NCBI GenBank assembly: GCA_965219855.1
Contig: CBDCOR010000028.1
Span: 1 to 64,000, forward strand
Length of the DNA: 64,000 bases
Origin: CAUZIZ01 sp965219855
Lineage (GTDB): Bacteria; Acidobacteriota; UBA6911; RPQK01; JAJDTT01
Direction: 5' to 3'
Part shown: positions 25,879-35,604 of the stretch, piece by piece
Numbering within the stretch: position 1 is the stretch's first letter
How the letters are laid out: every line of letters starts with the position of its first letter
Made by a program: the position numbers and the translations under genes
Notes under the pieces: model-generated
What the model saw: the letters and a program-made list of their open reading frames with translations, nothing else
What the model was told of the DNA's origin: nothing
The model's database searches: none

Positions 25879-28722
25879 ATGCTGAATTGGCGGCTCCTGA
25901 CAGGTCTGGTGATCTTCTTGCTCAACGCCGCCTACCTGTACTCGTACGAATCTCCCAGCCTCTTCTACGTCATCAATATCCTGCTCCATCTGGGATTAGG
26001 GCTGGGGGTGTGGCTGGGGCTATTGTGGATCTCAAGGCAGTCCTTCAGAACCGTGTCCAGGATGGGTCAGCTCTCGCTCGCGGCCCTGGTCTTGAGCGGG
26101 ACCTCGGGGGTCGCTCTGCTGCTCACCGGAAATACGCGGTCCTATCAGTGGCTATTGAACGGGCACATCGTTCTGTCCGTGGTGGGCGTGGGCGCGTTCG
26201 TTGGTTACCTGGCAGCCAAACGAAGCAAGCGGTGGCCGGTGTTTGCACTTGCTTTCCTCCTCGCCCTCCTCTTCCCGGTCGGCGTCGCCGAGTGGAGTCG
26301 CCTGTATCCCTATCCGACCTCTCGTATCGTCAATCCACTCGTGGTCCCCACCAGCATGGAGGGGGAAGGCGCGGGGCCAAGCAGCCCCTTCTTTCCTTCC
26401 TCCGCCGACACCAACGTAGGAGGCACCATCCCCTCGAACTTCTTCATGAAGTCGGAGTCCTGTGCCCAGGCGGGCTGTCATCCGGATATCTACAAACAGT
26501 GGGCCTCCAGTGCACACCATTTCTCCTCCTTCAATAATCAGTGGTATCGCAAGTCGATCGAGTACATGCAGGACATCGTCGGGACCGATCCTTCCAAATT
26601 TTGTGGTGGATGTCATGACCACGCGGTGTTCTTTAACGGCATGATGGATCAGCCCATCAAGGATCAGCTAGAGCGTCCCGAGGCACACGTAGGGCTCGCC
26701 TGCACCTCCTGTCATTCGATCGTGGCAGTCAAGAGCAGCATGGGCAACGGAGACTTCGTCATCGAGTATCCCCCGCTCCATGACCTGGCGACGAGTGACA
26801 ACCCGCTGCTGCGGAATCTTCATGACTTCATCGTTCGTGTCGACCCAGGACCCCACAAGAGCGTGTTCATGAAGCCCTTCATTCGAAACCAGACGGCCGA
26901 ATACTGCTCTACTTGTCACAAGGTGCATCTCGACGTGCCGGTGAACGAGTATCGTTGGATCAGGGGCTTCAACGACTATGATGGCTGGCAGGCCAGCGGT
27001 GTCTCGGGGCAAGGGGCACGCAGCTTCTACTATCCCAAACAACCCCTCAAGTGTGTCGACTGCCACATGCCGCTGGTTCCCTCCAACGATGCCGCCAACC
27101 TGGATGCCTACGTACACAACCACCGCTTTCCAGGGGCCAATACTGCTGTCCCGTTCGTGAACCGGGATGAGGAACAGCTCAGGACCGTGACCGAGTTCTT
27201 GCAGAACGACCAGATCGGCGTCGACATCTTTGCGCTGAGCGAAGTCGCGGCCGAGGAGCCCGGTCAGCGTCCGAGCGCCGCTCGGGGAGAGCCTAGGATA
27301 GCCAGTACCTTCGCTGAGGGCGACGCTCTGGGTTTCGCCGTGGGCCGAGCCACAGGGTACACCGAGGCGCGCGAAGTGTTGGCCCCGATCAACCGAGTCA
27401 AGCCCCGTCTGAGGCGGGGAGAAACCGTTCGAGTCGACGTGGTGGTGCGCACCAAGGGCGTGGGGTACTTCTTTCCAGGCGGCACCGTAGATGCGTTCGA
27501 TGTGTGGGTCGAGCTCAAAGCCCAGGATGAACAGGGAAAGGTGATCTTCTGGAGTGGCTATGTCCCGCAGGACCAAGCAGGACGGAAGGGTCCAGTCGAC
27601 CCAAGCGCTCACTTCTATCGCGCCTTTCTGCTTGATGAGCACGGAAACCCCATCAACAAACGGAATGCCTGGGCCGCCAGGTCAGTGCTCTACGTGCGAC
27701 TGATTCCACCTGGTGCTGCAGATACGGTGCACTTCCGCTTGAAGATTCCGGAGGATTGCGGCGACAAGATCCGGCTGACCGCGAAGGTGAACTACCGTAA
27801 GTTCGGATGGTGGAATACTCACTGGGCCTTCGCCGGAGTCAGAGATCCAGCCGACCCAGACCCGGAGGTTGGACCAGGTTACGACGATGGAAACTGGGTG
27901 TTTAGCGGTGATACCTCCGAAGTCTCGGGAGAGATCAAGGAGGTTCCAGACCTTCCCATCGTAACCCTGGCAACTTCCACTGTCGTAGTCCGGATAGCGC
28001 CGTCGTCCGCGACCCTCCCTGATCAGGAATCGGTTCTGGACCCAGCCGATCTCATTCGCTGGAACGATTACGGCATCGGTCTTCTGTTGCAAGACGACCT
28101 CCGGGCTGCAGAGGAGATTTTCAAACGGGTCACTGAGATTGACGCCGACTATGCCGACGGCTGGGTGAACATCGGCCGGGTCCGCGTTCGCGAGGGTCGC
28201 ATGGATGAGGCTCAAGAAGTTCTCTCCCGGGCCTTCAAAATAGACCCGAAGTTAGCCAAGACCCACTACTTCATGGGTCTAACCTACAAACAGCAGGGAA
28301 AGTATGAAGAGGCCCTGGAGCACTTTCAGCAGGCCGAGGAACAGTACCCCCGCGACCGGATGGTGTTGAACCAGAAGGGACGGATTCTGTTCCTACAGCG
28401 TCGTTTTGAAGAGGCAGTAGAGATTCTCAATCGGGTCCTGGCCGTCGATCCTGAGGATTTGCAGGCCCACTACAACCTGATGCTCTGCCACCGTGCCCTG
28501 GGGAACCAGGAGGCTGCCCGTCGCGAGCAGAAGCTCTATCTTCGCTTCAAGGCCGACGAAAGCTCTCAGGCCATCACCGGGGAGTATCGTCGCTCCCACC
28601 CCCACGACAATAACGAGCGACAGGCTATTCATGAGCACGGCAGCCATCCCCTGGGAGAGTTCAGCAGCGCTCCGACTCCCAACCCTTCCAGGCGACAACC
28701 TTATCGATCCAAAGGTATCTAA
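25879..28722 (+). CDS. Membrane-anchored multiheme cytochrome c with C-terminal TPR domain
   Basis: The 947-residue protein has about four N-terminal membrane segments (residues 5-145) and then a periplasmic cytochrome domain. CxxCH haem sites are at residues 242 (CGGCH), 275 (CTSCH), 343 (CSTCH) and 392 (CVDCH), plus an atypical CX4CH at 195 (CAQAGCH). A beta-sandwich region follows (about 480-690) and three to four TPR units (about 720-890, e.g. YADGWVNIGRVRVREGRMDEA). It resembles cytochrome c554/NrfA-like multihaem proteins and could carry electrons in the periplasm. The CRTAC1 gene begins 9 bp later, so both form an operon. Confidence 0.85.
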   Translation: MLNWRLLTGLVIFLLNAAYLYSYESPSLFYVINILLHLGLGLGVWLGLLWISRQSFRTVSRMGQLSLAALVLSGTSGVALLLTGNTRSYQWLLNGHIVLSVVGVGAFVGYLAAKRSKRWPVFALAFLLALLFPVGVAEWSRLYPYPTSRIVNPLVVPTSMEGEGAGPSSPFFPSSADTNVGGTIPSNFFMKSESCAQAGCHPDIYKQWASSAHHFSSFNNQWYRKSIEYMQDIVGTDPSKFCGGCHDHAVFFNGMMDQPIKDQLERPEAHVGLACTSCHSIVAVKSSMGNGDFVIEYPPLHDLATSDNPLLRNLHDFIVRVDPGPHKSVFMKPFIRNQTAEYCSTCHKVHLDVPVNEYRWIRGFNDYDGWQASGVSGQGARSFYYPKQPLKCVDCHMPLVPSNDAANLDAYVHNHRFPGANTAVPFVNRDEEQLRTVTEFLQNDQIGVDIFALSEVAAEEPGQRPSAARGEPRIASTFAEGDALGFAVGRATGYTEAREVLAPINRVKPRLRRGETVRVDVVVRTKGVGYFFPGGTVDAFDVWVELKAQDEQGKVIFWSGYVPQDQAGRKGPVDPSAHFYRAFLLDEHGNPINKRNAWAARSVLYVRLIPPGAADTVHFRLKIPEDCGDKIRLTAKVNYRKFGWWNTHWAFAGVRDPADPDPEVGPGYDDGNWVFSGDTSEVSGEIKEVPDLPIVTLATSTVVVRIAPSSATLPDQESVLDPADLIRWNDYGIGLLLQDDLRAAEEIFKRVTEIDADYADGWVNIGRVRVREGRMDEAQEVLSRAFKIDPKLAKTHYFMGLTYKQQGKYEEALEHFQQAEEQYPRDRMVLNQKGRILFLQRRFEEAVEILNRVLAVDPEDLQAHYNLMLCHRALGNQEAARREQKLYLRFKADESSQAITGEYRRSHPHDNNERQAIHEHGSHPLGEFSSAPTPNPSRRQPYRSKGI

Positions 28723-28731
28723 ATCAGGAAG

Positions 28732-30405
28732 ATGGGAAAAACCGCGTTGCCATGTCTGAGGGCGCTCCTGGGATCCCTATCGCTTTGTCTTGTATCTGCC
28801 CACTTCGCGGCCAGCGGGCCGGTTCAGTTCAAGGATGTGACGACCGCCGCCGGGATCAAGTTCGTCCACAACAGCGGCGCCTCCGGAAACAAGAAGTATC
28901 TACCCGAGACCATGGGATCGGGCTGCGCTTTCCTCGACTACAACAACGATGGCTGGCTCGACCTCTTTCTGGTCAACAGCTCCGATTGGCCCGGACAGAA
29001 GCGTAAGAAGTCGCCCTCGAAGCTGCGCAACAACCAGGACGGAACCTTCAACGACGTGACCCGGTTGGCGGGGCTCGACATCGACTTCTATGGGCTGGGC
29101 GTCTCCGTTGCGGACTACGACAACGACGGCGATTCGGACCTCTACCTCAGCGGACTGGGCAGGGACAAGCTTTTTCAAAATCAGGGAAAGGGTCGCTTCC
29201 AGGATGTGACCAAGGCGGCCGGATTGGGAAACCCAGACTTCGGGACCAGCTCCGCCTGGCTCGACTACGACAAGGACGGGCTACTCGATCTGTTCGTCGC
29301 CAACTACGTCCAGTGGACGCTCGAAACCGACATCTTCTGCACTCTCGATGGCAGCAGCAAGTCGTACTGTACCCCTGAGTCCTACAAAGGGGCCTCTCCA
29401 AGCCTCTATCGCAATCTCGGCGACGGGAAGTTCCGCGACGTCTCTCAAAAAAGCAAGATCCATGACGAGAGCAACAAAGGGCTCGGCGTGCTGGTCTTCG
29501 ACTACAACAACGACGACTGGCCCGATATCATGCTGGCCAATGACACCCAACCCAACAGACTCTGGGAAAACCAGAAGGATGGGACCTTCTCCGAAATGGG
29601 TCTGCTTGCGGGAGTGGCATTCAGCGAAGACGGGGTGGCGCGGGGGGCGATGGGGATCGATGCCGGGGACTACGACCACTCTGGTCGTCCCAGCGTCGTC
29701 ATCGGCAATTTCTCCAATGAGATGGTGACCCTCTATCACAACGAGGGAAGCGGCTTCTTCATCGACGACGCCCCGACTTCCAGTATTGGACCGGCGAGCC
29801 TTTTGACGCTGGCATTCAGCTGTTTCTTTTTCGACTACGATCTGGACGGCTTTCTCGACGTCTATGTGGCCAACGGTCACGTCGAGAACGACATCAACCG
29901 GGTCCAGCAAGAAGTCCGGTATGCTCAACCACCACACCTGTTCAGAAACCTGGATGGTCGCCGATTTCAAGAAGTCACCGCGCAAGTGGGCAAGACATTT
30001 GGTGCACCCCGGGTAGGTCGGGGCGCCGCCTACGGAGACTATGACAATGACGGAGATCTGGACATTCTGATTACCTCCAGCGGCGGTTCGGCCAAGCTGT
30101 TCCGCAACGAGGGCGGCAACGGCAATAACTGGGTCACGCTCCGGCTGGTGGGAAATCAGAGCAACCGGGACGGCATTGGGGCAAAGGTCCGAATTCGCGC
30201 CGGGGGAGTCACTCAAACCGGCTCGGTGAAGAGTGGATCCAGCTATTGCAGCCAGTCCCAGCTGGCTCTGACGTTTGGGCTAAAGGCCGCGACTCGAATC
30301 GATTCGCTGGAAGTTCTTTGGCCAAAGGGGAAAAAGCAGGTGCTGGCTGAGTTGCCGATCAACGCGGTCGTTACGATTCACGAAGAGCGGGGAGTGATTC
30401 GATAG
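28732..30405 (+). CDS. CRTAC1-type secreted protein with FG-GAP/VCBS repeats and ASPIC/UnbV domain
   Basis: This 557-residue protein has a signal peptide (ALLGSLSLCLVSAHFAA) and repeated calcium-binding FG-GAP units of the form DYNNDGWLDLFLVN, DYDNDGDSDLYLS, DYDKDGLLDLFVAN, DYDLDGFLDVYVAN and DYDNDGDLDILITS. These build a beta-propeller. The C-terminus has the ASPIC/UnbV motif (NRDGIGAKVRIRAGG ... SLEVLWPKG). The function is unknown; in soil and marine Acidobacteria and Planctomycetes such genes often accompany TPR/cytochrome proteins, as here. Its 3' end overlaps the convergent alkyltransferase-like gene by 28 bp. Confidence 0.88.
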   Translation: MGKTALPCLRALLGSLSLCLVSAHFAASGPVQFKDVTTAAGIKFVHNSGASGNKKYLPETMGSGCAFLDYNNDGWLDLFLVNSSDWPGQKRKKSPSKLRNNQDGTFNDVTRLAGLDIDFYGLGVSVADYDNDGDSDLYLSGLGRDKLFQNQGKGRFQDVTKAAGLGNPDFGTSSAWLDYDKDGLLDLFVANYVQWTLETDIFCTLDGSSKSYCTPESYKGASPSLYRNLGDGKFRDVSQKSKIHDESNKGLGVLVFDYNNDDWPDIMLANDTQPNRLWENQKDGTFSEMGLLAGVAFSEDGVARGAMGIDAGDYDHSGRPSVVIGNFSNEMVTLYHNEGSGFFIDDAPTSSIGPASLLTLAFSCFFFDYDLDGFLDVYVANGHVENDINRVQQEVRYAQPPHLFRNLDGRRFQEVTAQVGKTFGAPRVGRGAAYGDYDNDGDLDILITSSGGSAKLFRNEGGNGNNWVTLRLVGNQSNRDGIGAKVRIRAGGVTQTGSVKSGSSYCSQSQLALTFGLKAATRIDSLEVLWPKGKKQVLAELPINAVVTIHEERGVIR

Positions 30406-30701
30406 CGGTAGCGTCCCAGGTCTAGGGCCCCATTTGCTCCGAACTCGATTCCCTCCGCTTCCAACAGCGCTCGCTGCAGACCGGGCGGATGAGCTCCGGT
30501 CTCGTCGCTAGAGCATCGGCCCGCCGCATTGACGACACGATGCCAGGGAAGACCCGGGGGACAGGAATGAAGGGCCCAGCCCACGGCCCGTGCGGAAAGC
30601 GGCCGCTCCAGCAGTCCGGCGATCTGCCCATAATTCATGACCCTACCCTTGGGGATTCGCTTGACGATCTCGTAGACCTGGTCCCAGGCACTTTCTCTCA
30701 T
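30378..30701 (-). CDS. Alkyltransferase-like (ATL) DNA-binding protein, MGMT family
   Basis: This 107-residue protein has the MGMT DNA-binding fold (VYEIVKRIPKGRVMNYGQIAGLL ... ARAVGWAL). In the active-site motif the reactive cysteine of PCHR is replaced by tryptophan: P-W-H-R at residues 52-55. ATL proteins bind O6-alkylguanine without repairing it and hand the lesion to nucleotide excision repair. ATG 30701 is chosen because homology starts there. It overlaps the 3' end of the CRTAC1 gene on the opposite strand. Confidence 0.88.
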   Translation of the reverse strand: MRESAWDQVYEIVKRIPKGRVMNYGQIAGLLERPLSARAVGWALHSCPPGLPWHRVVNAAGRCSSDETGAHPPGLQRALLEAEGIEFGANGALDLGRYRYRITPRSS

Positions 30702-30740
30702 ATAGAAACTTCGTAGAGTAGAGCATTGCCGATCCAATGG

Positions 30741-30867
30741 GGCCTGAAGCGCGAGCGATGGGTTGGGGACCAGCACAAATGTTCCCGACTCGTCCGCTTG
30801 CCTTCGGTTCCAAGCCCGTTTGTCGATGTATGGCGCTGCGGCCCAACCCCTCGCTTGCGCTTCAGGC
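30741..30867. repeat. R4 long inverted repeat
   Basis: Arms at 30741-30768 (CCTGAAGCGCGAGCGATGGG...) and 30841-30867 are reverse complements over about 26 nt with two mismatches, separated by roughly 70 nt. It is the same family as 36811-36935. It lies just upstream of the ATL gene and could form a large hairpin in RNA from either strand. Confidence 0.7.
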
Positions 30868-30919
30868 TTCCCTGACCTATCGCGATGACCACGAATCTGC
30901 CCGCTAGCTGTCTTTGTTC

Positions 30920-31118
30920 CAGGTCAGTCCCACCCCCAGGCGTGCTGGCTCCATTCGAGAATGAAACTTCGGGTCCGGCGTAGCGGTGGGCTCCAGGCCG
31001 CCGTCCGAGCCAAAGACTCGCAAATAAGACTTCGGCCTGGAGGCCAAAGCTACGTTCGCCGATGAAGTTTCAGCTTAGTAGCTCCCCAGCCGGGCTGCCC
31101 CATTCGACAAAGAAACTT
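30920..31118. repeat. R1 box - R2 core - R1 box, inverted orientation (gene-free region)
   Basis: The 600 bp between the ATL gene and the Gfo/Idh/MocA gene contain R4, then R1 (30920-30970), an inverted R2 core (30980-31053, starting GTAGCGGTGGGCTCCAGG) and another R1 (31064-31118). From 31119 to 31302 I see no gene; the end (TTCCAGGTCAGGTTAAGC) resembles the edge of an R1 box and includes the stop of the next gene. Confidence 0.72.
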
Positions 31119-31302
31119 TGGCTACCCACAAAGACCAGCGTCGCCTGATCCGGCCTTCGAAATTCGCCTGTTCGATATTCAGCGGTTTAGACTTTAGCGG
31201 TTGCCTTCTCGGGAAGCAGAAAAGCCCAAATCTCAAACCGCAAAACACCGAACAATACGAACGCCGAAGTTCGGAAGCTTGGCGATAGGGTTCCAGGTCA
31301 GG

Positions 31303-32676
31303 TTAAGCAACAACCTTCATCTTCTCGGGATCCCATCCGTAGGCCCGCTTGTCCCGGTAACTCAAGTTACAGATCAGAGCTGGAGCAGCCGCCCTGTAGC
31401 CATAGGCAGCATCCTCCACAACCGGATCGCCTGCGCGCATCGCGTCGAAGAAGTTCGTGAAGTGGTCCAGGCGGGAGTTATAGTCCTGAGGGGTACGGTA
31501 CAGCTTTTCGCTAGCAGGGATCAGAGAAGCCCGCTTCGGCTCGGGATAGTCTCTTCGATATTTCTCCATGAACGCCTCTTGCTGAGCCTCAGTAAAGGTG
31601 CCAACGGTGTACCCAGGCTCTGATCTGGGACCGAGGCGCGTGACCTTCACTTCATCCGAGCCGATCGTCATCACCCCTTCATCGCCGATGAAGCGGAACA
31701 GCGTTCCACCGCCACTTCCGTCCGCAAAGTTCACCTGCAGCGCCATGTTGAAGGCCGGATGGCTGTCGCCCGCAGAATAGTCGAGCAGACTCATCACGAC
31801 ATCCGGGACATCGCGTCCATCCTTCCAGTGTCGCAACCCACCGGTTGAGAAGACTCGAGTGGGACCATTCGAACCGAGAACGAGATGGATCCCCGAAAAT
31901 AGGTGCACGAACAGGTCCCCGGGAATGCCCGTTCCATAATCCCAATAATTCCTCCAACGAAAAAATCGGAGGGGATCGAAGGGACGCTGGGGTGCGCTCC
32001 CCAGAAAGGTTTGCCAATCCACGGTTTGGGGGGAGGCATCGGTGGGAATCGAGTACTGCCAGGCACCTGTAGGAGAGTTACGATTGTAGGTCGCTTCGAC
32101 CAGGTTGAGCGCACCAATTGCCCCCGATTGGTAAAGCTCCTTGGCCTTTTCGTACAGAAGTGAGCTGACGTATTGGCTCCCCACCTGGAGCAGTTTGCCG
32201 GTGGTCCGCTCAGCCTTCAGAACCTGTGGTCCCTCCTCAAGATCGTGAACCATGGGTTTCTCGAGATAGACCGCCTTGCCTGCCTGCATGGCTTCAATCG
32301 CTATCTGGGCGTGCCAGTGGTCTGAGGTTGCGATAATCACCGCATCGACGTCTGACCGCGCCAGCACCTCTCGATAATCCCGCGTGGTCGCCACTTCCGT
32401 ACCGTAGACTTCCTTGACCCTGAGAAGACGGCCATCGTAACAGTCGGCGGCGGCGACGAATTCGGTTCCCGGAACCTCCAGAGCGGTACGCGTGTCGCCG
32501 AAACCCATTCCGCCCATACCGATCGTTCCGAAACGAATGCTGTCGCTGGGCGCGACACTCCGACTGGCAGCACTGGGTTCTCTGGCCCGCCTACGCGCCA
32601 AAATGGTCGGAGCCAGGGGCGCTGTTGCGGCGGCAACTTTGATGAAATCCCGACGCGAACTTGTTCTCGTTGACAT
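31303..32676 (-). CDS. Tat-exported Gfo/Idh/MocA family oxidoreductase
   Basis: This 457-residue NAD(P)-dependent sugar dehydrogenase-like protein begins with a Tat signal (SSRRDFIKVAAATAPLAP). The Rossmann cofactor loop is GTIGMGGMGFGD, the catalytic-site motif is YLEKP, and the C-terminal alpha/beta domain is complete. The family oxidises or epimerises sugars, inositol and related polyols; Tat export of the folded, cofactor-loaded enzyme points to periplasmic action. ATG 32676 has a GGGGAGGTGATC leader, so the longer frame to 32826 is discarded. It is divergent from the M20 gene. Confidence 0.88.
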   Translation of the reverse strand: MSTRTSSRRDFIKVAAATAPLAPTILARRRAREPSAASRSVAPSDSIRFGTIGMGGMGFGDTRTALEVPGTEFVAAADCYDGRLLRVKEVYGTEVATTRDYREVLARSDVDAVIIATSDHWHAQIAIEAMQAGKAVYLEKPMVHDLEEGPQVLKAERTTGKLLQVGSQYVSSLLYEKAKELYQSGAIGALNLVEATYNRNSPTGAWQYSIPTDASPQTVDWQTFLGSAPQRPFDPLRFFRWRNYWDYGTGIPGDLFVHLFSGIHLVLGSNGPTRVFSTGGLRHWKDGRDVPDVVMSLLDYSAGDSHPAFNMALQVNFADGSGGGTLFRFIGDEGVMTIGSDEVKVTRLGPRSEPGYTVGTFTEAQQEAFMEKYRRDYPEPKRASLIPASEKLYRTPQDYNSRLDHFTNFFDAMRAGDPVVEDAAYGYRAAAPALICNLSYRDKRAYGWDPEKMKVVA

Positions 32677-32924
32677 GATCACCTCCCCGCTTCCTTGGTG
32701 CTCCAGTTGTGGATGCCAGGATAGCCTGGTTGCCCAGAGAAAGTCGAGGCTGGCAAATCCCCCTTCGAAACGCAGTTGGGGTCTCGTGCATACAGCTTGA
32801 CAGTCGGGACTGCCGCCCCCTAGCATCCGAAGCTAATAGACTCACGATGTGACACTGATGACAGCACCGAGAGTGCTTCATCCGTAACCAACAGGATGAC
32901 GTCGGAGTACCAAGGAGCCAAGCA

Positions 32925-34244
32925 ATGAATGAGGCAACCAGAAGAGCCTTTGAGGCCATCGATCAGATGAAGGATGAGATCGTTGAGACGATTGGCCGGG
33001 TCGTCCGAGTACCCAGCGTCAATCCGAAGTATCCCGGAGTGGACTCGGAGGAGGTCCTCGGCGGAGAAACTCGCGCCAACGAGTTGATCGCCGAGCTGTA
33101 CCGGACGATCGGGTGCGAGGTGGATCTGTGGGAGGAGGAGGCCAGACGCGCTAACGCCGTCGGAGTTTTGAAAGGTAGTGGCGGTGGGAAATCCTTGATC
33201 TTCAACGGCCACATCGACACGGTCCCGGTGGGACGCCACGAAGACTGGAAGTGGTCCGATCCCTACAGCGGCCGGGTGGAGGACGGAAAGATCTACGGTC
33301 GTGGATCCGGCGATATGAAGGGACCGGTGGTGGCACAGGCGATGGCTGCGAAGGCTCTGCAGAACCTCGGAATCAAACTCCAGGGCGACCTGATCCTGGA
33401 GAGCGTGGTGGGTGAAGAAGTCATGGACCATGAGGCGGGAGCGTCCGCCACGATACGCCGTGGCTATCGAGCCGACGCGGCCATCGTCTCGGAGCCGTCG
33501 GCTCCGGAGGCACCCCTGGCAGTCGTACCCGTCAGTCCTGGGCTCCTCTGGATGGCGGTCACCTGCCGGGGCAAGTCCAGTCACGCCGCAACCCGAGGCG
33601 AGACTTTCCGGGCCGGAGGCGCCGGAGCCAAGGTCGCCGTGAACGCCATCGACAAGGGCGTCTTCATCTTCAACTGTATTCAGAAACTGGAGCAGGAATG
33701 GGGACTGACAAAAAAGCATCCGCTCTTCAAGCCCGGGCATTTTACTCTCCACCCTGGTGTAATCACGGGGGCTCCACATGGCGTGGGCGTGCCCTTCTTC
33801 ATCTCAGAATTCTGCACGATCGAGTATGCCATCTGGCACCACCCCGACGAAGACGTCGAGGCGGTCAAGAAGGAAGTCGAAGACTTTATCCAGCACTCAG
33901 CTGCGCTGGACGAGTGGCTTCGCGATCATCCCCCCGAGATCGAGTGGAAGCTGCACTGGCCCGCCTTTTCAGTGGACGAGGACCATCCCATCTGCACCAC
34001 GATCGGACAGGCCCATGAACTCGCGGCCCAGGGGACACGATTCGAGGGACCTGCGGTAGTGCAGGGCTTCTATGCCGTGTGTGACGCCGTCTTTCTGAGC
34101 GCGGGTGGGGTTCCCAGTGTGGTATACGGTCCTGGCAGTCTGCTGCACGCCCACGCCGTAGACGAGTTTTTGGACATCGATGAGTTGATGGTCGCGACGA
34201 AGGCCTATGCAGCGGCCGCTATTGATTGGTGCGGGGTCGCTTAA
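32925..34244 (+). CDS. M20-family metallopeptidase/deacylase (ArgE/DapE type)
   Basis: This 439-residue enzyme shows the ArgE/DapE/CPG2 pattern: GHIDTVPV (metal ligand His), YGRGSGDMKG (bridging Asp), ESVVGEEV (catalytic and ligand Glu), and the C-terminal ligand His in LLHAHAVDEF. The family hydrolyses N-acyl amino acids or peptides with two zinc ions in the cytoplasm; the precise substrate is not fixed by sequence. The site AAGGAG lies 10 nt before ATG 32925. It ends 9 bp from the convergent DUF1080 gene. Confidence 0.88.
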   Translation: MNEATRRAFEAIDQMKDEIVETIGRVVRVPSVNPKYPGVDSEEVLGGETRANELIAELYRTIGCEVDLWEEEARRANAVGVLKGSGGGKSLIFNGHIDTVPVGRHEDWKWSDPYSGRVEDGKIYGRGSGDMKGPVVAQAMAAKALQNLGIKLQGDLILESVVGEEVMDHEAGASATIRRGYRADAAIVSEPSAPEAPLAVVPVSPGLLWMAVTCRGKSSHAATRGETFRAGGAGAKVAVNAIDKGVFIFNCIQKLEQEWGLTKKHPLFKPGHFTLHPGVITGAPHGVGVPFFISEFCTIEYAIWHHPDEDVEAVKKEVEDFIQHSAALDEWLRDHPPEIEWKLHWPAFSVDEDHPICTTIGQAHELAAQGTRFEGPAVVQGFYAVCDAVFLSAGGVPSVVYGPGSLLHAHAVDEFLDIDELMVATKAYAAAAIDWCGVA

Positions 34245-34253
34245 GCGAAGCAA

Positions 34254-35582
34254 CTACTTCCCATCTAAGGGTTCGCGCAGAAATAACTTGGCAGAATTGG
34301 CTTTTTGTGCGAGCCCTAAGTCTCTAAGGTAGATGTTCTTGAAATAGAGAGGGTTTCCGTGACTCTGGAGCTCGATCGATCCGGCGGGGAAAATGGGTTT
34401 GGTCCTATCCCAGTAGTTCTCCAAGGTGACATTGTGGACTACCAATTGATGATTCAGGAAGACGGTGACCTTCTCTCCCGTCATCAGAATACGGAACTGA
34501 TTCCACTGACCGACCGGTTTGTCTGCCACTACTAGAGGCTTGGCCGGGTTCTTCTTGTTGTTCCAAAGCGCTCCTGACCCTTCGGGATCGTCCCAGATCT
34601 GTACCTGGGGGCTACCTCGAAGGTAGATTCCGCTGTCTCCTTTGGGCCCGATCTTCCAATCCACCCAGAGCTCGAAGTCTCCGTAGTCTCTGAGACTGCA
34701 AAGGCTGGCTCCCTTTCCATCGAACTGCAGCATCGCGTCGACAACCTTCCAATGGGCCCGCATCTTGGAGTCGGCCTCTTCCTGAGCGGTTGCCAACTCT
34801 TGTGGAGACATTTTGGAGCGCTTGAGGGGATCGGCTACCAGCCCCTTCCAATTGGCCAAATCCATGCCATTGAACAGGGCTTCAAAACCCTCAGGAGCCA
34901 GATTGTCTACTTGCTGCTCTCCCAGATCCTTGATGCGGATCTTGCGGAAGGCCACTTCACTGCTGTGGCCGAGGAAGCCAAGGTGTCCACTGGAACGCAT
35001 AAAGCCGGGATGAGCTTGTAGTGCCTCTGGGCCTTGGACATCGTTCAGGTTTGCACTCACGATCACCTTGTCGTTCAGCGTCACCTGGATCCGCCGGCCG
35101 ATGTAAACGATCTCCTCCTGATTCCATTCTCCGAACGGTTTCAGCGCGCCTCGGCGGGCCGGAACCAGCCCGTAGACCGAGCCATGCACCTGATACGGCT
35201 TGATGTTCGCGAACTTGGCAGCGGGGTTGTCCAGGATCTGAATCTCCGTCCCAGCAACAGACGTTAGACCTTCCCTCGGGGCTCTGATCGCAACCCCGTT
35301 GTTGCCACCCTCCTGGAGCTTGAACTCAAAGCGGAAGACAAAGTTGGCATATTCCCTTTCCGTTAAGAGATTGCCGCTTTCGTCGGCTGCGCTGACCAGA
35401 ACACCCTCCCTGACGACGTAGCCGCCTCCCTTCTGGTCGACCATGATCCAGCCGTCCAGGTTCTTTTCATTGAAAAGGGAGACGAAACCAGGCTCATGTC
35501 CCGACGCCAAAAGGTGGGGAAAAAGCGCACCAGCGAGGAATAGAAAGCCGATCCTCCTGTAACAACTCTTTTCGTGATTCAT
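34254..35582 (-). CDS. Secreted protein with two DUF1080 (3-keto-disaccharide hydrolase) domains
   Basis: This 442-residue protein has a signal peptide (IGFLFLAGALFPHLLASG) and two lectin-like beta-sandwich DUF1080 domains. The first spans about 30-210 (FVSLFNEKNLDGW, EIQILDN) and the second about 225-430 (FEALFNGMDLANWKG, DSGIYLRGSPQVQIWD). Some DUF1080 members were shown to hydrolyse or lyse 3-keto glycosides, the products of periplasmic Gfo/Idh/MocA oxidation. It lies 22 bp downstream of a Gfo/Idh/MocA gene on the same strand, which supports that role here (inference). Confidence 0.88.
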   Translation of the reverse strand: MNHEKSCYRRIGFLFLAGALFPHLLASGHEPGFVSLFNEKNLDGWIMVDQKGGGYVVREGVLVSAADESGNLLTEREYANFVFRFEFKLQEGGNNGVAIRAPREGLTSVAGTEIQILDNPAAKFANIKPYQVHGSVYGLVPARRGALKPFGEWNQEEIVYIGRRIQVTLNDKVIVSANLNDVQGPEALQAHPGFMRSSGHLGFLGHSSEVAFRKIRIKDLGEQQVDNLAPEGFEALFNGMDLANWKGLVADPLKRSKMSPQELATAQEEADSKMRAHWKVVDAMLQFDGKGASLCSLRDYGDFELWVDWKIGPKGDSGIYLRGSPQVQIWDDPEGSGALWNNKKNPAKPLVVADKPVGQWNQFRILMTGEKVTVFLNHQLVVHNVTLENYWDRTKPIFPAGSIELQSHGNPLYFKNIYLRDLGLAQKANSAKLFLREPLDGK

Positions 35583-35604
35583 CTTGTGCCTTTCTTTCGG
35601 GTCG

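Noticed and set aside
26668..27642. Antisense frame of about 324 codons within the cytochrome gene
   Set aside because: GC-rich shadow of a well-supported gene without recognisable domains; the same applies to long shadows at 13605-14552, 20624-21553 and 50385-51650.
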